The notes: generated by a model not told the origin, from the letters alone. Shown: positions 22,906 through 34,988, numbered from the stretch's first letter. The stretch is DNA of 64,000 bases from Protaetia brevitarsis (GCA_004143645.1 RXPK01001257.1:1-64000), one strand, 5' to 3'. Made by a program: numbers and translations.

Positions 22906-23547
22906 TTTTGCGGGTAATTATATATATATTGACACTGCCAATATCTACAATGATCCAAGCGCAATAAAGGATTATTAATATTGTAAATTATATTTGCAAA
23001 TTTTTTGTGAATTTACACCACAATAGAAAAAAAGTACACCAGCACTAGCTCTATATACCATCTCACTTCCCCATATCGCCTATTCAATATGCATAGCCTA
23101 CTCTATCCGCTTTGCTCGCTCACTCAGACGGAAGACAATTCCGACGTTATGGAAATATTCAAATGCCTCCTACCATAGGAGTTCTGCAACGCTCAGAGAC
23201 CCGATGATTTATGTACCAGTCGGAAACTGACGTGTAAGTATCTTACAAATGGACCATGCCGGCAGCTATGCGAGCTTCGTAGAAACGGTTAAAGTCTACA
23301 AGTTTACGTAGTACAGTGTACGAAGTCGTGGGCTTTTTTTTTTGTTGCTCCCGTATTTTCATTTCCTTTTTTGTTTTATTTCGTATTCGCTGTTCCCCAT
23401 GTAATATCATGAATTTCGTGTTTTTGATGCTTTCCTGGGGGAGAGGAGGGGAAGTGTGTTTGAGGGTGAGTGACGTCCCACGTCCACGTGAGTACGTATG
23501 AAAGTTACAATCCCTAACTGGATGGAATACAAGGTGAATTGGTTACG
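22906..23547. other. Noncoding stretch, nothing recognised
   Basis: AT-rich at the left, mixed at the right. A short frame at 23316-23501 has no recognisable motif. Confidence 0.35.
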
Positions 23548-23700
23548 CTGGAGAATAATGGAATTTTTCTTGATGTGTATCCACCCACATATTTTGGTAA
23601 TTTAACTCTTGAAATAAGAATGTGTTTCACATGAAAAATTGCTTATTTGTGGAAACTGACTGTTAAAATCATTGAGTCACTTTGAATAACACTGTAGTAT
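23548..23700. repeat. Direct repeat 1, 150 bp
   Basis: Starts GTTACGCTGGAGAATAATGG and runs through TTTTTCTTGATGTGTATCC, CACATATTTTGG, GTGTTTCACATGAAAAA and GCTTATTTGTGGAAACTGAC to GAGTCACTTT. A second copy lies at 25249-25400. The two flank a LINE-containing 1.55-kb interval. Confidence 0.8.
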
Positions 23701-24059
23701 TTCGATTACAAAAATTGAGTATTAGAAATATGAATGCACTTTCAAAACGTAGATCATGTTGCTCATATTTTTCATCCTTAGGTATTGTTACATTAACTAG
23801 TCTGTATGTACTTGAAATTGCTATTTATGTTAAAACTAATACAAGCGCTTTCATCAAAAAAAAAAACGGTAATTTTCATATGTATGACACTCGTAACAAA
23901 AATGATGATGACAATACGTGGTTTATCAACTTATGAGAGATCTCTGTATTATTAAGAACATAGTTAGTATCAGTGGTCGCTGGTACTAAAAGGCACAAGG
24001 ACACGTGCCCATCTAACCACCAAGATAAACACAGAAAGAAATTCGCATATAATTCAGTG

Positions 24060-24272
24060 CATTATTTTATTTTATTATTTTTACGTATTTTTATAACGAT
24101 GGTATCAAAGTTTCCTTCCCCACTGCAGACGCTAACGCATATGCGAAGCGAACTACGTATGAATCGGACGGCTCCGTGTATCTTCGCTATATGCGCTTAT
24201 ACGGTCGCTTTGGGGCAGACAATGCCGTGTCTCCAGTTAACGTCTTGTATAATAAAGAAGCTACTACAGTGG
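24060..24272 (+). other. Sequence upstream of the LINE RT fragment
   Basis: The frame that continues into the LINE RT is open from 24176, but before about 24270 its residues match nothing I recognise. The LINE similarity begins with ICSSERLKWAI. Confidence 0.3.
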
Positions 24273-25248
24273 CAAGACACATATGTAGCAGCGAACGGTT
24301 AAAATGGGCCATCAATACCTTTCAGTCGTTCAAAACACCGGAAGTAGACGGGATTTTTCCAGTCCTACTTCAGAAAAGGCAGGAACAAATCCTTCCTCAC
24401 ATGATTCGGATAAGCCGAAGTAGTCTGGAGTTGGGGTGCATTCCAGAAGCCTGGCGATGGGCTAAAGTCACCTTTATACCAAAAGCAAGGAAAAAGAACA
24501 TTACGCACCCTAAATCCCACAGACCTATCAGCCTCACATCATTCTTTTTGAAAACGGTGGAAAAGGCTGTAGATAATTATATTAGAACAGACACCTTGGA
24601 GCGGGTGCCATTGCACCCTGTCAGCACGCCTATCAAACAGGCAAATCCACTGAGACTGCATTAGTGGAGCTGACGGACCAAATCCAAGATGCCCTGACGA
24701 ATAAAGAAACCGTAGTGTGCGCCTTTCTAGACATAGAGGGTGATTTTGACAACACTTCACACGAGTCTGTCAAAAAAGCATTAATTAATAGGGGGGTAGA
24801 CGGTGTGACTTCTAGATGGATGTCGCAACTACTGTCTACCAGGTCGGTGGAGGCGGAGGTGGGACATAAGACCACCTCGGTTAGTACGACCAGAGGATGC
24901 CCACAGGGGGGAGTTACATCCCCACTTATGTGGAGCCTAATAGTAGACGAACTCTTATGCGGACTGACGGATCTAGGAATATCTTGTCAAGGGTATGCTG
25001 ATGATATTGTCATATACGCAAGAGGCAAATTTGAGAATACCCTCTGTGACATAATTCAAAGAGGATTGAACTTCACGAGAAGATGGTGTCAATTGATGGG
25101 ACTCAATGTCAACCCCACTAAGACAACCCTAGTAGCATTTACCAGGAAAAGAAAATCCAATCTTAGAACCATAAAACTGGATGGGCAAAATATAGACTGG
25201 AGAGCGGAAGTTAAATATATAGGCCTTACCCTAGACAATAAACTTCGT
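24273..25248 (+). mobile_element. R1/LOA/I-like LINE RT fragment
   Basis: Two adjacent frames carry an RT domain. The first (to about 24660) has ERLKWAINTFQSFKTPEVDG, AWRWAKVTFIPKARK and HRPISLTSFFLKTVEK. After a shift near 24620 the second has TALVELTDQIQDALTNKE, FLDIEGDFDNTSHE, TRGCPQGGVTSPLMW and GYADDIVIYARGKF with the catalytic YADD at about 24990-25001. It ends in VKYIGLTLDNKLR, where the sequence passes abruptly into the direct repeat at 25249. The FLDIEG(A/D)FDN and GCPQGGV forms fit the RNase H-bearing R1/LOA/I group. RNase H itself is missing. Confidence 0.85.
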
Positions 25249-25400
25249 TACGCTGGAGAATAATGGATTTTTCTTGATGTGTATCCACCCACATATTTTG
25301 GTCATTTAACTATTGAAATGAGAACGTGTTTCACATGAAAAAATGCTTATTTGTGGAAACTGACTGTTAAAATCATGGAGTCACTTTCAATTAGCTCACA
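25249..25400. repeat. Direct repeat 2, 150 bp
   Basis: Second copy of the 23548-23700 unit, about 93% alike by eye. Its first codons extend the LINE frame by YAGE before a stop, which is accidental. Confidence 0.8.
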
Positions 25401-25439
25401 CAGCATCACACTTAATATGCGATGGGGTTTGTTGAAGTA

Positions 25440-25915
25440 TGCTACTTTAATTCATTCATTCATACTCTCAATACTGACTTTTACCGTATTCGAGAAGAAA
25501 TCTAGTAGGTATGTGAGTCTCCCAAAACGCTATAGCCTCTTTGATCACTACATGCTGAAGATTATCAACCAAACTACACTTTTATCGTCCAGTACTGACT
25601 TTTACTCTTTTTGGGAGCAGTGTGGATGTATGAGTCTCTCAGAGCCCTAAATGTCTTAGTCGTCACCTCTATACTGAAGATTACATTGACCAAACCTCGC
25701 TTTCATACCACCAATGATGACTTTTACTTTTGGTATATGAGTCCCCTAAAACCCTAAAGCTCCTTGGTCACCACACTTTTACTAAGCATTATCAACCAAA
25801 ACTCCCTTTCATGCCCCCAGTACTAATTTTAATTTTTCTTTGAAACAATCTTGATATATGGGTTTATCAAAACACTGAAGCCTCTTCGTCACTGCCCTTA
25901 CATTGAGAAAAACCA
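25440..25915. repeat. Degenerate tandem repeat, about 4 units of 105-125 bp
   Basis: Units begin near 25510, 25627, 25733 and 25853 with TATGAGTC-like words, continue with CCC(T)AAA, CTCTT(C/T)GTCAC, CTGAAGATTATC and ACCAAACT, and close with CAGTACTGACTTTTAC. Units differ strongly from one another. A 99-codon frame at 25351-25650 is a by-product of the repeat. Confidence 0.75.
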
Positions 25916-26180
25916 TCGGAAAAGCAATTGAAAATCGCGTTTGCGAGATATAATGTTTTTGATGAAATTTTTGAAATTTGTAATTGTTTTTTTTTAATGG
26001 ATCACCCTGTATATTTTGTCACCAATTGATAGAAAACTAGCTTTTGACACAATATCGTTATAAGTATGACCCTAATCTGAAAAAAAAACAAAAGAAAAGG
26101 GCAAGGACTAATATAATGACGGATTCGATATAATAGCCAAAACTTTGTTTAGTTAATGAAAGTTTTGATTGGTGGTGGAA
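25916..26180. other. AT-rich noncoding stretch
   Basis: Contains one isolated CACCCTGTATA word at about 26007, the inverse form of the ACAGGGTG termini seen elsewhere. Nothing else is recognised. Confidence 0.35.
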
Positions 26181-26511
26181 TTGGTAATAATAATTATATG
26201 TTCTATCCAATCAATTATTTATTTTAAATTTCGCTGTGTCTACCGGTTTCGGCCTTTCGCCATCATCTGGACAACAGTACGTCTAAGAGGAATTAAGAGC
26301 TACGTCATTTGAATTTGTGGTGTTAATCATTAATAATCAAAATTTTAAATAAAATAAAGACAATGCACAAGCAAACTAGAAACACGTTAAAATTATTTAT
26401 TCTGTAAATTTCATATTCAGTCCAGATGATGGCGAACGGCCGAAACCGGTAGACAGAGCGAAATTTAAAATAAATAATTGATTGGATAGAACATATAATT
26501 ATTATTACCAA
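26181..26511. mobile_element. Palindrome with 91-bp arms and PLE-like termini
   Basis: The left arm (26181-26271) starts TTGGTAATAATAATTATATG and the right arm (26421-26511) ends with its reverse complement; only a few mismatches are visible. The inner ends read CCAGATGATGGCGAA(A/C)GG, then CCGAAACCGGTAGACA. This GATGATGGC...GGCCGAAACCGGT arrangement is what I recall from 3' ends of Penelope-like elements. The 149-bp spacer has no coding sequence. I infer two PLE tails in head-to-head orientation or a non-autonomous derivative. Confidence 0.75.
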
Positions 26512-27530
26512 AACTTTGTTGTTACTGGTAAATAGATGTAAGTTATACCAATCATAGTAACTGTTAGACTCAAATTGCCAAATAAAAATTTTGTTAGCAT
26601 ACCGACGACAATATTGCTTATTTCTGATTGTAATTCTACCTATGATGTGGCGCCACCATCGTCTCCCAATCGGCACTAAAGCAAATTACAAGCAGTTAGC
26701 GAGCTGCTTGGAGCCCCATTTCACAAATTACCTGCAACAACACGATATGGCAAAGGAACAAACTCGTTACGTAGTACACAGATTGTAGTTCAGAATTTTC
26801 GAAAACTCGTTTTCTCCCACTCTCTCCCCGCTTTAATAAACATCAATTTTGTACGCGCCCGGCGTAAACTTTAGCGCCTCGAACAAGGCAAAGTAAGGGG
26901 TAAGAAATTAAAGCTGCTCGCGCGAAGAATAAACAACAACCGCGCCCTCTACTGAACAGGATTAAAAGCGCCCTCTTAAGTTCCCTAAACTCCGTTCCAG
27001 TGCTATTTTTTAATAAATTTGACAATTCACACGAAAAATCGCGCACATTACATTATTATCCGTGCCCACTCCAGTTTCCATGTCGGGCGACGCGTCGATT
27101 GTGGCGCCGTCTAGGAAGCAAGCGGAAATTACCGTGGTAATTCGAAAAGCTCGCTTCGCCGCTACGTAAAAAGGCGCAAAAGTGACGTGCAGGGTGGAGG
27201 TGGGAGGGCGCGCTTTTGTGAATTTAACGCGCGCACAACGGCCAGTTAATATCGCCGGATATCGTGGTAGCGGAAATTGTTGATAAAGCGTGGAAAAACG
27301 ACGCGGTGCGCGGGTATACTGTTTTAAATGCCGATTTGGGAATGTAGTGGCTGAGGAATTAACCTGTCATATCTTTCGATGATCGCAGAGAGGGTGAAAA
27401 TGGATGGAAATTCTTGGAAAACGTTGTTGATATTTAAATTTAGATTTTATTTAATAAACACAACACAGAATAGTATGTAGATGAGTTTATTTGGCTTTTT
27501 TGATCAGAGAATGTGGTAAACTAATGTAAT
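26512..27530. other. Noncoding stretch with GC-richer part at 26840-27330
   Basis: The GC-richer part has several CpG clusters (GGGCGCGCTTTTGTG near 27207). No coding frame of note was found. Possibly host regulatory sequence. Confidence 0.35.
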
Positions 27531-27539
27531 GTATGTAAA

Positions 27540-28617
27540 TAGAAGGGTGATGTTACACTGCGACCTAAAAGATCTATTGTGTCTCCTACTCTTACTGCTT
27601 TACAGCTGGCCTTCTAATCCTATTCCTTTCAGAAAGTGTAGGATGTCAGAGGGCCCCAGTCTAGCTAAGTCTCCCTCTTCGATTTCACATGCTCCCAGGT
27701 GCAATGCCCTCGAGTTGCACAGTGCTACTACGCAGTTTGAGAGGAGGTGGATGGGTGTTTCATCCTGTTCCCCACAAAATCTACATTCAGAATCTTTTTC
27801 CAATCCAAGCTTACTCAGGTGTCCTTTCAATCTACAATGGCCTGAAAGTATTCCTGTTAATATGCAAACGTTGTTCTTACTCAGGTTGATGCATTCTGTA
27901 AACCTCTTCTGGTTATAAGTTCCCAGAAGAATTTTACTTTGCCTCATTCCCTCGAGATTTTCCCAGTAACTGGATTTTCTCTGCTCCATTTCTATTTTTA
28001 GTTTCTTCAGTATTGTACTGCTACTTAACCCGCAAAAGGGTTCAGACCCTACAAAAGGCATTCCAGCCCCATTTTTTGCGAGATTATCCGTTATTTCGTT
28101 TCCTTCCACTCCTGTATGACCTGGAACCCACAGGAGGGTTACTTTATTTCTTTTGCCTAGCTCATTTAATTTCCCTAGACCATCTTGAAACTGATTTCAT
28201 ATTAGCTCAGCGCCTTGATGGCTGCTTGACTATCAGACATGATGATAATCTCCTGTTTCCGATAGTTCCTATCCATATTGAGCTGAACACATCTTTCAAT
28301 AGCGTGTATTTCCGCCTGAAATATACTTGGATATTTTCCCCAAGCTTTCGAAATATGTAGTTCTAGGCCCATATATTCCTATTCCAGTTCCTTCTGCCGT
28401 TTTGGAGCCATCAGTATATACCATTTGATGGTATTTCTATTCAAGTTCAAGATGGTGTAATGATCCCACTCGCTCCTGTTACTTAGATTTATGATGAATT
28501 CCTTCACAAAGCTAAATTTTTTTAACATATCATCCCGGAGCATATCCCAGCTTTGATCACCGTCAGGAGATTGAGGCATATGCCTAATCATTCCTTCCTT
28601 GACCATTCTTAGTACGG
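27540..28617 (-). mobile_element. LINE 3' fragment: RNase H, C-terminal zinc finger, 3' UTR (copy 1)
   Basis: On the minus strand the order is DMLKKFSFVKEFIINLSNRS, NRNTIKWY (start of RNase H), then after frame changes EGNEITDNLAKNG (end of RNase H). A tail follows with TGILSGHCRLKGHL and CRFCGEQDETPIHLLSNC. The C-x2-C-x8-H-x4-C pattern is the zinc-finger-like end of RNase H-bearing LINE ORF2. The frame stops near 27600 and a short 3' UTR with GACCTAAAAGATCTATTG follows. A very similar plus-strand copy lies at 53000-54440. RT is missing. Confidence 0.85.
27600..28109 (-). pseudogene. LINE ORF2 C-terminus, intact 169-codon frame
   Basis: The frame starts inside RNase H (EGNEITDNLAK) and ends IGLEGQL. 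The methionine is internal to the original protein and is not a true start. The cysteine/histidine cluster CRFCGEQDETPIHLLSNC is near residues 109-126. Its length and intactness reflect a relatively young insertion; the RNase H core upstream is frameshifted. Confidence 0.8.
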
Positions 28618-28689
28618 AAAACCCATTGGTAAACTAACACGTAGACTTAAGTGGTTGTTATCCACGCTACAGTCTGCTGAGTTTCTAGG

Positions 28690-28775
28690 GTGAACCTCAA
28701 CATGGATCTTTTTCTGGTCGACGTTTCGTCCACACTCGCAAAGAACATCTTCAGCTTCTGCTGGTACTGCTGTTT
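28690..28775 (-). mobile_element. PLE-like 3' end fragment
   Basis: The minus strand reads CTGAAGATGTTCTTTGCGAG, then TGTGGACGAAACGTCGACC. This is the CTGAAGATG...CGAAACGT arrangement associated with Penelope-like 3' ends. It sits between two LINE fragments in opposite orientation, at 27540-28617 (minus) and 28800-29125 (plus). Confidence 0.5.
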
Positions 28776-28799
28776 CAGTTTCAGGTCAACAACAGTCTA

Positions 28800-29125
28800 A
28801 AGCTTTTAATTTAGTAGAGTGGAAAGAGGCAGTGGAAAATATAGGTGATTTGAAAAATCAGATAATTGCTGGTCGATCAACCAGAGATAATATTGTGCAA
28901 TTAACATCTCCAAACAGAGTGGTCTATGCCCAAATCCTAGATAAAAGCATCGTCATGAGGACCACTAGAGGGTGCCCTCAAGGGGGAGTATTTTCACCAC
29001 AGCTGTTTATCTTGGTCGTGGATAATCTCATCAGGTCATTAAACGACAAAGGAATATGGACGCAGGGGTTCGCTGATGATATTGTCAGCCAGAAACCTAC
29101 TGAGATTTGTACAGGATATTAGAAC
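28800..29125 (+). mobile_element. R1/LOA-like LINE RT fragment
   Basis: The frame contains TTRGCPQGGVFSPQLFILVV and TQGFADDIV, with FADD in place of the more usual YADD. The segment before GCPQGG is shorter than a normal RT, so internal sequence has been lost. No thumb or RNase H follows. Confidence 0.8.
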
Positions 29126-31054
29126 ACTGTGATGGCTAGTATAATTTAATGGGTAAAAGAAATGACAGTCTGTTGCCGTTGGATTGCGATCGCTCCATTT
29201 ATAGATTTTATTTAAAGATTTTTATTTCATTAATTTAAGAATTAGACCCTGCAACGGCATCTAGCAGTGAAGTTTCGAACTCCTTGCTCGTCACAACGAA
29301 TCTTACCGTGATAGCAAAAATTTAATGTCTCATTTTCGTTATTTATTTCCAAATTAATTAGTAATTCATTGTCAGTTAAATTTGCTTTTCATTCTTCAAT
29401 TATTAGTCCAAGTTTCAGTCATTAAAACATTTTCTTTCATGTAAATTACTCCGCATTGTTAAGTTTGTCAGTGACTTATTTGATTCACGTCGTATTTTCC
29501 TTCTACCGCCCGCTTGCTTAGCAAGAGAGACGTATAGGCTTCGCACACCATCTTAGACGCGCTGTGCAAGTTGCTCCGTGAAAATTTAATTTAGTTACCA
29601 CATTGTGGGATTTTGTCGCGCGAGAAACTTCCAATATCGAGTGCATTATTTTTTTTCGTTACCTGGGGCTGCCAGGAGTTCTGTGTCTATTGCATCGATA
29701 TTCCTGAAAAGGGTTTTATAACAGCAGCGTCAAGCCGGCATTCCTTTTGTTAATGGCGTCATCTTAGGTCACTGGTAAGCGGACTTCTCTATTACTACTA
29801 TTACTATCTACTACTACTACGTTATTTTGGCTTGAGTTAAATCAAGAGGGTGAATGAAGTACTTAATTTGGGAGACCAAATCCAGTTCGTTGAATTCGAA
29901 AGGGGACCACGCCTTGACATCAGCGTAACGCGCTCAAACCACCATCCTGGACGCAATACACCGATACCGATAGAAATTTACCAGCTAAGTCGTATATTTT
30001 ATTTTATTGTTTTCTTTTTCTTGCACCAAATTAATATTTTATTATTTTATTTTATTATTTTTGAAATCCTATCACATGACACAAACCTTCCGGCCAACAT
30101 TACTAACCTAGATATTAAGAATCAAATCTATATTTCGGAATTACATCATAATTAGTTGTTTAATTTTTTTTTCCTTGCACAATCATCTCCTATAGTTTAA
30201 TTTATTACTTAAGTATAGAGGTTAAGACCGAACACAAATGTATTATCATCGTAACCTATGTTAAGATTTAATCTAATTGTAGTTCAATATGTTTTTTTTA
30301 TTATTTTGCATTTTATTTGTTTTGTTAAATATACAGTGTCATCCAAAATTTGTGTTTCGACCAAATTATTTCGATCCAAGACCACCTGCAGTTCTTTTGG
30401 AGATTCCATGTCAGATGGCTCCTAACAAACAAAGAAAATCCTAACGTAATTCCCAACGCTATAATTATATCTGACTCATTTTAACTTTTAACCCTCAAAC
30501 ATTGGTTTGAATCTCGACTACAGATAGGTACAAATCCCGTAATAATTTACATTTCTCAGCACTGGATCCCTATTCTCCCTCCCCCACACCTTACCTCCTA
30601 ATAAAATTTTAAACCCATCTCGAATATATATCTTTTACATCCCCTAGGGTACCCACAGTGACATCCCTTCACCCCAGCACCACCATGGATGTAAAAAAAC
30701 ACGGAATAATTTCTCTCAGAAGATGCGGGCACGTCTTGAATAAGGCCCTTCATATATGTTTCTTCTTAGCACCGGCTAATCCGTTATGCACCCCTTGCAC
30801 TTTGTCTTGGCTGGCCGCGAAGTTAATTTGGGGTGGCGCTCAGGGATTTGGTGGAAGGTATTTTTTTTTTATCTTTTATCCAGACCGGGTGGTGCAATTT
30901 GCGCTCGAAGAAGGCAGTTTTTTTTTTTTTATTACGGTACTCAAGTCAGGTTCCGGATTCTAATTAAAAAAGGCGACTTTGTAATACTTAGTTGATTCTC
31001 GCGAAGAAAGATGTCGTTGTTTAGTTTTACCGCCCTTATCTCAACGCATTTACG
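29126..31054. other. Noncoding stretch with short microsatellite
   Basis: A TAC-rich microsatellite lies at 29786-29822. A 101-codon plus frame (29850-30155) has no recognisable domain. The part 30340-30420 includes GAGATTCCATGTCAGATGG, whose reverse complement nearly recurs at 32160-32180, suggesting old mobile-element sequence. Confidence 0.35.
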
Positions 31055-33210
31055 TATACAGGGTGTCCCACCGAACGGGGACATAACTTTATAGCACTTT
31101 CAATATACAGGGTGTTGATATCAACTTTCTTATTTTAAATGGAATGGTATATTTTTTATCGGTCTAATGAATTTGGCGAGTCATTTGTAACTAGTTTATA
31201 TCAAGGTTCCCTATCCCTAAACTCGACCGTTTTTAAAATATTTTCATTTTCGTTAATGTTTGACATTTGCACTCTTTCAAATAAAATCAAATATTTCATG
31301 AGATAGCAGATATTTAGTGGTTCTACTAAAGTCCATGTAAATACAATGACGTAGCTATAAGGTGTTATAGCAATAATCACTGAATCACATACAGGCTGTT
31401 CAAAAACGCGCCTCCAATGTGGATACCTTTAAGCTAACAAAACTTTTTTCTTTCAAATGGAACATGATATTTTTTACTACAGCATTGAATGCAGTGCAAA
31501 ATTCTACATCGATTGATATTAGGGTTTGGTATATCTATTTTTAATAGTTTTTGAAGTAATAGCATTTTTTGCAAAAAATGGCTAAAAGTACGCCTAAATT
31601 CCAAGTTTCAAGCAAATGAAATGAGCTTTTTCCTACAAAACACTCTGTACATTATTTGCCTAACTTATCTAAATATTTATGTTTCAGATATCTAACGTTC
31701 ACTAGTTTCTTACTAATAGTAATGTCTTTTAGTCATAGAGAACGTACATTAATTATTAGATATAAGTAGGCCATGAGATGTGCTAACAAATAAGTGATAT
31801 CCATTGTTGGTAATTTACCAAATTGTGCAGTGATAAACCTATGCAGTATTAACAAGTCATATCTTTTATTAGTAAGTCCTAATGGTCTCAACTCCTTCAC
31901 ACATTTTCTTCTAACAAGTAAAATATTGTAAATCGAAAGAAATAAGAACAACATTGAAAGTTACATATACAAATAACATTTTAGACTTATTCTACATTCA
32001 TGAAGAATGTAACAATGATTAGATACCTACACTTATTTGCAATGAATAAAAACCTCAAAAAAAAAATACAAAAGGAAATTAAAGCAGATATCCTAAATAT
32101 ACCTATAATATTTCAAATATTGTTCACTTACTAGACCAGGTATTTTCTTTGTAGGGGAACCGTTTGACATGGAATCTCCGAAAACAATGCAGCCTCTTGG
32201 CTTTTTTTTGTATTAAACTAGGTATTAAACGATACAGACAGTTAACATAAATCAGGAACAAACTATTAAAAGTCTTCGAAATTGTCCAATATAAATGTTC
32301 TTTCAGAATAATAGTTTCTTAGTTTTTTTTTTAATTTGACTTATTTTCAATGTATTTAATAAGCAGGGAAAATATTAACATGTAATTTGCGGTCGCATAA
32401 TAATTATGGCTTATTAATATTTTATAATTACAATTACATAAAATTTGCTAATAATTGGAAAACTTCCAATGATAAATATCTCAGGTATGGAAACCAAACA
32501 ATGCAAAAAAAGATAACGCATCATTCTAAAAAATAATATACAGAGTGTTTTTAGGAAAAAATATTTTATTTACTCGAAACTTGGAAATTAGTCATATTTT
32601 AGGCAATAAATACTAATATCTCAAAAACTATCAAAAACAGGTATACCAAACCCTAATGTCAATCGATGTAGAATTTTACGCTGCATTCAATGCTGTAGTA
32701 AAAAATACCATGTTCCGTTTGAAATAAAAAAGTTTTGTTGGTTTAAAGGTATCCACATTGGAGATGCGTTTTGAACACCCTGTATGTGATTTGGTCATTA
32801 TTGCCATAAGACTTTCTACCTACGTCTTTGTACTTACATCGACATTAGTAGAGCCACTAAATATCTGATACCTCATTAGCTATTTAATTTTATTTGAAAC
32901 AGTGCAAACGTCAAAAAATCAACAAAATTGCAAATATCTCAAAAACGGTTGAGTTCAGGGATAGGGAACCAGATGTAAAATAATTGCAAATGACTCGATA
33001 CATTCATTGTACCGATAAAAATTGTACCATTCCATTTAAAATAAGAAAGTTAATATCAACACCCTGTATACCGAAAGTGCTATAAAGTTGAAAATATTTT
33101 CTTTAAGTAGACCACAGTGGGCCATGACTACACTGCGAGTTTTAAAATCAAATTCATACAAGAAGTTAAAAAAAAATCTAATGACCCAGTTCGGTGGGAC
33201 ACCCTGTATA
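31055..33210. mobile_element. 2.16-kb fold-back/MITE-like element with nested ACAGGGTG termini
   Basis: A perfect 22-bp terminal inverted repeat beginning TATACAGGGTGTCCCA bounds the element; TA at both ends fits the TA target duplication of Tc1/mariner-type elements. The arms 31055-31655 and 32534-33210 are inverted copies of each other, roughly 85% alike by eye. The right arm has about 100 extra bases near 33090-33186. Inside each arm further ACAGGGTG-type ends pair concentrically: 31104 with 33070, 31389 with 32785, and about 31640 with 32545. The centre (31656-32533) has no transposase. Confidence 0.82.
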
Positions 33211-34300
33211 ATCGTAAATTATTTAATTTCATCGTATTGCAGCGAAAATTAAAAAAAAAAATTCACCCCATACTATAGAGAAACTTATCATCCGGCTCCT
33301 AACGAACGGGGAAAAGGTTTTGTTTTAAAATATGACCGGTCAGCCTCACACACTATAAACACGGCTAGCGAATATTATTCTGCAAGTCCGCGGCAAAAGT
33401 ACGGTTTAATATTTATAGGTCCGGCGGCCATAATCCAATTTGTGAGAGCACGGTGATATATAATGGGCCCCCGTGCGTTTTATAATAGGCGGAATGCGAG
33501 CTTCGAATTAATTTATCGTTTTTTACGATGCATATTTCGTTTTCAGGATCCGCGCCGCTCGATGTTTCGGGGCGCTGTTGTCGGTACGGCCGAAGGGAAG
33601 GGTGGGGGAAGGGGGGGAAGCGGCAAGGCAATTTTATAGTTCAAATTTATGACAGTTCAGTTCTTTTATTCGAAAACACATTAACGAAAACCCAGCGGAT
33701 AGTCCGAATGTTCATAATCAAAGGACTTTCAGTCCTAATATTGTTTATAGCTGTGGTACTACTGGCAGTTGTAAACTTGGCAATCATGCCTACGTGAATC
33801 GTAATTTATATAGGTTTAGTATCACCCTCGTAGAGTAGCATAACCCCACCTTTTTTTTGCACCACGGGGTTTGATACCTAACAAATACCTAACTGACAGA
33901 CTAAGGACCGATTTCTTCAGTTAAGGATAACTATACGATAACTTTAACTGACAGATATAAGTGATAATACTTATTTTCTTCACCCATTGATGAATGTTAT
34001 CCTTCGGATATGTGGCGCAAAAGTTATCTGTTACTCGACCCTACCGATAAATTATTATCCTCAAGATAATGGGTACGTATTGCATTAACATAACCTTATT
34101 ACTTTTATTTATAATGGTGGAAAGGCAGGCGAGAAAGCTTTGGTGGTTTAGATGAAAAAAAAACGAATAAAAAAGTGTGTGAAATGGATTTATTAATGGA
34201 CTTATATTAATTTAATTTGTCTCTGTCCTTTCTTGTATTCTAAAACAATCTAGAATTAATGGAAACAAATGAAAATTTTAACTCATAAATTTAATGCATT
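33211..34300. other. Noncoding stretch, GC-richer at 33420-33620
   Basis: A plus-strand 89-codon frame (33528-33797) ends in a hydrophobic run (LSVLILFIAVVLLAVVNLAI) that would form a membrane helix, but its start lies in a G-rich low-complexity tract and no homology is recognised. I do not call it a gene. Confidence 0.35.
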
Positions 34301-34313
34301 ATAAATATGTGCA

Positions 34314-34830
34314 TACTATACAGGCTATTTCACGTAACTGGTTCATTAAAATTTATGATGTTCTATTATTTACTTATATTTGAGATTTTGGCACCAGTAC
34401 CTGTTCGATTGGAACTATAAATGCAAAATACCTTAACCAAAATATCACTTCCGGTTGACCGGAAATGGATGTCAACTTTGTTATTTTAAATAGAATGATC
34501 TAATTTTTTATTCATTTTTGGATTCTACAACTATAAATACGTCAGTTTTCATTAGCTATTCCTATAGCCACATGTTGCCGTTTTTGAGTTATTTAAGTTT
34601 TTCTTTTTTTTTTAATCATAATCATTGCATCATTGAGAAACTAATATCTCGGTTAATACTGCAAGTAGAGACTCCAAATTTGCTATGTTATGAATGTAGA
34701 TATAACTCTAAGAAACGGTAAGCACACTTTACATTCTAACATACAGGGTGTTCAAAACTGAGGAACAAAGTGACATATTTTCAAATCCAGAAAACTCATT
34801 TTTTTTTAAATAGAACACCCTGTATTTTAA
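34314..34830. repeat. Fragments with ACAGGGTG-type ends
   Basis: TATACAGGCTATTTCACG at about 34318, ATACAGGGTGTTCAAAACTG at about 34742 and AACACCCTGTAT at about 34805 are the same kind of termini as in the 31-33 kb element, in both orientations. The sequence between them is AT-rich and noncoding. I infer small MITE remnants. Confidence 0.5.
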
Positions 34831-34988
34831 TTCGGAATTAGGAAGTAAATATCATCCCCTATCGCTTTATATGAGCATTCCCTATACCTATTTTTAATAT
34901 ATTTTGAGATATGAGCGACTTTTTGTTAAACAGACTAAGTAGCCCTATCTTTAAATATTTGTAGCTGGCTCTGAAATGGATTCACGTC

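Noticed and set aside
33528..33797. Possible small membrane protein
   Set aside because: The hydrophobic end is suggestive, but the N-terminal half is low-complexity G-rich sequence and nothing supports expression.
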